A DNA stretch of 64,000 nucleotides, from positions 1-64,000 of the forward strand of contig CAJFCV020000004.1 of assembly GCA_904066235.2 (NCBI GenBank). The letters are read 5' to 3'. Shown here piece by piece: positions 60,321 through 64,000 of the stretch. Source of the DNA: Bursaphelenchus xylophilus. Lineage: Eukaryota; Nematoda; Chromadorea; Rhabditida; Aphelenchoididae. The notes under the pieces were generated by a model. The model made no database searches, was not told where the DNA came from, and saw only the letters and a list, made by a program, of their open reading frames with translations. Within the stretch, counting starts at the first letter, position 1, and each line of letters starts with the position of its first letter. Made by a program: the position numbers and the translations under genes.

Positions 60321-61767
60321 CCTGCGAGCATTGGGACGGTTGACTTGCGCGCTCTACAACGAAAAGACCTATGCCCAATGTGGTGCCGCTATGGCCAACG
60401 GGTATGAACAAACAGGTGGAAAACGTTGGGATTTTCTGGAAATCAATGACTTATTCATCACGTCTTCCGCATGCCACAAACCCCAATGCGAAAGTGCAAA
60501 ATAGCATACTTAAAGCACGATGAATCGGCAACAATCAAAGGTCCGTTACAAAGGGACATATTTCATAGGGAAATTGCTATAATTGGGATAAACTTGGCAA
60601 AAATATAGACAAGATTTTGCAGTAGCATAAACATCCAACTTGCAGAGGATATCGGGATTTTTCAACCTGAAGCTGTAAGAATTTTTTTTCTTTTTAGCGA
60701 CTCTTAAGGGACAATTCATCGTTCTTCTAGCCCTGTCAAGTCAAAAGTGCCCACAAAAAATCCAGACGTTTACTTCCAAGATTTTCGAAGAATCAGCTGA
60801 GAATACCTTTTTCCATCCGCCTCTCCTTATTATGCATACTCCCGTACGAAGAAATCTTCAAATACTTCCCGGAGTCAATGAGTCAGCTAAAAATTTTTGT
60901 CATTTGCCATAGCAAATAACCCAGTTATAGAAGACGCAAATTACGTTTGACTTAAAATATTTATTTGGAAACGTCACTGAGGGAACACTTCTGAGTAAAC
61001 AGACCGCGTATAAATTGGAATTAAAGACCAGTTCGACTTACACTCTATACTTCTCCATGCATTGTAGCAATGAGACTCAATGCGGTTTATTCGAAAAATA
61101 AATGTAAATACAAATTGATGATACAAATGTATGATGAGTTCAAAATAAAAAAAATTATGAGCCTTTTGATCGTTAGATAGTAAGCTATGGGATCTTCTCG
61201 TAACAGGGAAATTTTCCAAGCGCATTTTCAGCTTTCCCAAACTTTGACACAATTCAGAAGGCAAACACTAGAAGCTTTTTAAAAGCAAAACTTAGTCTGT
61301 GTTGTTCCGAAATATGCGAGATTTCTAGCTCGCGCTTTGCAGAAACGACCAAGATTCTTAGCTCCAAGTTGGCCAGAACTTGGCACTTTTCTGTAAGTTT
61401 ATCCCTTGGCTTTAGCTTTTGACTACCGGAAAAGAAACTTTTCTACAAAAAAATCTACGTATTTAAAACTGGCAAAGAATCGGCCAAGAAGTGTTTTATC
61501 AGTAACCAACATTTTTCTTCTATTCAGCCTTTTGCTTATTCCCTCCGCCGCAAAGGTCGTTGAATATTTTGGCTGCTCTTGCAAAACACGAGCTGAAACT
61601 TTCAGGAATTAATATGTGTCCAATACGCGAGGTGTTAGCAAAATATAAAAAAAGCTGAGCGTCATGGAACACATCCTTTGTCAACTCAACATGCCGTCTT
61701 TTCGATTGTTCTTTCACACGTTCTTGCGACATGTTTTGTCAAATCTCCGTTCCAAGAGAAATACAAT
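60321..61767. other. Intergenic region between the two sre genes
   Basis: No gene recognised. Holds a long diverged copy of the satellite-1 monomer at about 61310-61660, with AGCTCGCGCTTTGCAGAAACG and GCTGAAACTTTCAGGAATTAAT in the same order as in the satellite. The promoter of sre gene 1 should lie near 60321-60600. Confidence 0.5.
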
Positions 61768-63838
61768 TTATTTCCATGAAGAAATCAGCGTCTGGAAATA
61801 AATGTTGCCTTCGTCTTCCAGGGCAAACACCATCTGAGTGCCGCCCAATGTTTTCAAGGTTTTGCGTCGGTCCTCAAACGGTGTGATACGTCCAGTTTGT
61901 AGCCATCTAGAGGATGTTTTCAATATCCTAAAGCTCAATCTACACTTCTCTAGAGACGAGTACCGGGCAATAAATTTACCTTACGACAAAAAAAAGTTTA
62001 GAAACTGCAACGATTTGTTTTTGTTCATAAGGTTCCACTTACACGATCAGCCTGGCCCGGTAGACGTCCGTAAAATAAATGGGAATGGTCGCGGCGACTG
62101 CAGCATACGAACAAATCGTGGCGTTAAATAAAGTCAGCCACAGTCTCCGCCAGAAAATGTCGACAGATAGAATTGTCGCAAAATAAGACTAAAAAAAAGA
62201 AATTCACCGTAATCTTTTGTTCAAACCATGGGAAAAATTTGTCAAAACTTGAATTTTCACGCTTGGAACATCCCCCTAATAAGTAAAGCCAACCAACTTA
62301 CCGCACTTGCCAAACTATTCAGCGCTGTGACGATGATAATCCCAGGGACCATGCATTTGATTGCTCGGATGTTATCGGACAATTGAAACATTGCTGTCAA
62401 GCTGTATCTGTATTTGTGGTTGTACAACTTTGACTGCATGTAACGTCGTTCATTGGTTCTTTTGCAGTACAAGAAAATCTGAGACATTTTTCAGCTCGTG
62501 TGCTCGACTTACAAGTATTAACGTCCATTGAAACAGAAGGGCAATCGTAAAGATAAATGTCGTGGACATGAACCCTGGAATTTGATTTGCAAGCAATAAC
62601 TTTTTCGAGAAATTAACTCTCTGTAACTCCCTCAAATTCAATCTTTGCGACTTTCATCCACTATTTCCCAACCTATAAAAGTAACCCACTGTCTGACTCA
62701 TTATGTTGGCGACATCATCTTTGGCACTTACTGATTGTGATAAAGTAAACCGCAAGCGCACAGAAGAATGCTTGAAGAGCCAGCGTCACAAAGACTGTCC
62801 ACCAAAATTCTTTCTTCTCATAGGTCTCTAGAAAGACGGTCGCAATAAGCCGTTCAAACGTCAAAGTACATAATGCGACGTAATAAGAGATCATAAACCC
62901 GAATCTAAGGTATTCTGAGAACTGGACTTCCGGATTGCAATTGAAGAAATAGTCCAAGCTGGCTGAAAATGGCCGAGAAATTATAAATTGTAAAGACAAC
63001 TGCTTCATGGGGAATGTCCACATTTCGCTGAAACGTTTTACACGTGCTCTGATTAGGCAGAAAATATTTAATTCCTTAGGCGTTATAGTTTTTGCTTTTT
63101 CAAGGTAGGCCGAGACATAGAAGGGCTTTATGGCGCGACTAGTATGGAAATTTAAACTTATAGCTCTGACTTTAGCCTTGAAAAAAAAGCGAAAGTTAGT
63201 GGAAACAGCGAAAATTATTTTTTGGCAGTGCCTTTATCAATTCTGCACAAAGAATTAAGTTTTTCTTGCACGCCGCAGGCCAAACAGAAGGCCAAATATG
63301 CCCTTCAAAAATTCGAAAAAATTTCTCAATCCTGGCACGTTTTTCGATCTAAAAACGTGACTGCTTTCTGCAAAGCGCGAGCTCAAAATCTCTACTTATC
63401 CGTGGTCAATGACTGACTAATATTCCAAGTGAGTATTGCTCTGGCCTTTGCTTCTGCCATTCCCTGCGGCTTCACATATAACTTACCAACTGGTCGCCCT
63501 TTGCTCCAGTAAACATAGATAACGTGAATTCTGGTCATTTGCATTGCCGGAAACGTCCAAATCATACATCCGAACATTCGAACAGTATTCCGATGGAAGA
63601 TTTTAACCGAGAGAAAGACATAAACATTGATCGAGACCACAACAAATGAGACAAAGATTATCAAGAGTTCGGCAGCATCAATTACATAAAACACTTTGTA
63701 ATTATCAGGCAATGGCGAGTCATGATTATAGCAATAAGGCGATTCGTCGGTTAGAATTATGTAAAGATAGTCGTAGGCCTTGGAAAATAGATATTTTATA
63801 TTCATTTTTGCCGATAACGCTGGATGCATTTTATTCAA
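61768..63838 (-). CDS. Sre-family nematode chemoreceptor (7TM GPCR), gene 2
   Basis: Six exons: 63838-63487, 62962-62732, about 62616-62513, 62478-62302, 62188-62043 and 61906-61768, together about 382 aa. Exon 1 has an N-terminal domain and two helices (YVIDAAELLIIFVSFVVVSI, IFHRNTVRMFGCMIWTFPAM). Exon 2 has TLTFERLIATVFLETYEKKEF, like the loop of gene 1. Exon 4 has YRYSLTAMFQLSDNIRAIK, the Sre hallmark. Exon 6 has GTQMVFALEDEGNIYFQTLISSW and the stop. Exons 1 and 2 end at the same protein positions as in gene 1, but the rest is cut by two extra introns. The start of exon 3 is uncertain: AGAGAG at 62616 keeps frame and loop length, and CCAG near 62566 is an alternative. Confidence 0.9.
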
Positions 63839-64000
63839 ATTTGCTTTCGAGGATCACAATATGATCTTATCCATGCCATACCATCTCATAGGTTCTAAAA
63901 ATTTCAGCTTTATTACAAGGGAAAAGCCGTTCTAATGCAAAAGGGATAGCGACAATAGCAAAAAGAAAAATTTTTTTTTGGTACCAGAGAACCGAAGAAT
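63839..64000. other. Right edge of the window
   Basis: Short sequence upstream of sre gene 2, where its promoter should lie. Nothing else is recognised. Confidence 0.4.

Overview
The window is the left end of a nematode chromosome or scaffold. About 1.3 kb of (GCCTAA)n, the C-strand of the nematode telomere repeat TTAGGC, lies at the extreme left. Further in are two nematode sre-type chemoreceptor genes, a FoxP gene laid out like C. elegans fkh-7, and many short introns with GTAAGT donors and TTTCAG acceptors. The species cannot be fixed from the sequence alone.

Layout. (1) 16-1311: terminal telomere. (2) 1809-10866, minus: a large, intron-rich Helitron gene. It holds an HUH/Y2 Rep nuclease, then a PIF1-like helicase, and then, joined through phase-compatible introns, a USP-type (C19) deubiquitinase-like domain. 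Two frameshifts are visible, so this copy may be dead. (3) 11936-19975: an array of a ~467-bp satellite with higher-order units, seeded with extra copies of the Helitron upstream segment and broken by a C-rich insertion. (4) 20590-24540: a second satellite with a ~134-136-bp period. (5) 24360-33960: duplicated cassettes whose edges are short interstitial telomere tracts, all in the same orientation as the terminal telomere, plus an 896-bp TIR element and a final longer interstitial telomere. (6) 34 kb onward: chromosome-like DNA with single-copy genes.

The single-copy genes are all on the minus strand: a TMEM144-like ten-helix membrane protein (36577-38929, 383 aa from five phase-consistent exons) with an inverted, exon-deleted partial copy at 34390-34705; FoxP/fkh-7 (42625-49993, 841 aa from eight phase-consistent exons: Q-rich region, C2H2 zinc finger, leucine zipper, forkhead); and two sre chemoreceptors in tandem (57988-60320, 386 aa; 61768-63838, about 382 aa). 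Introns and intergenic DNA hold several small palindromic MITE-like elements and worn fragments of the telomere-side satellite.

The most unusual item is the subtelomeric Helitron whose coding region continues into a ubiquitin-specific-protease-like domain. Next are the telomere-bounded cassettes, which look like a record of repeated end repair or end capture, and a concentration of forkhead core sites (TGTTTAC) in and upstream of the FoxP gene. All coordinates, splice junctions and repeat spacings were read by eye; no search or alignment program was run.
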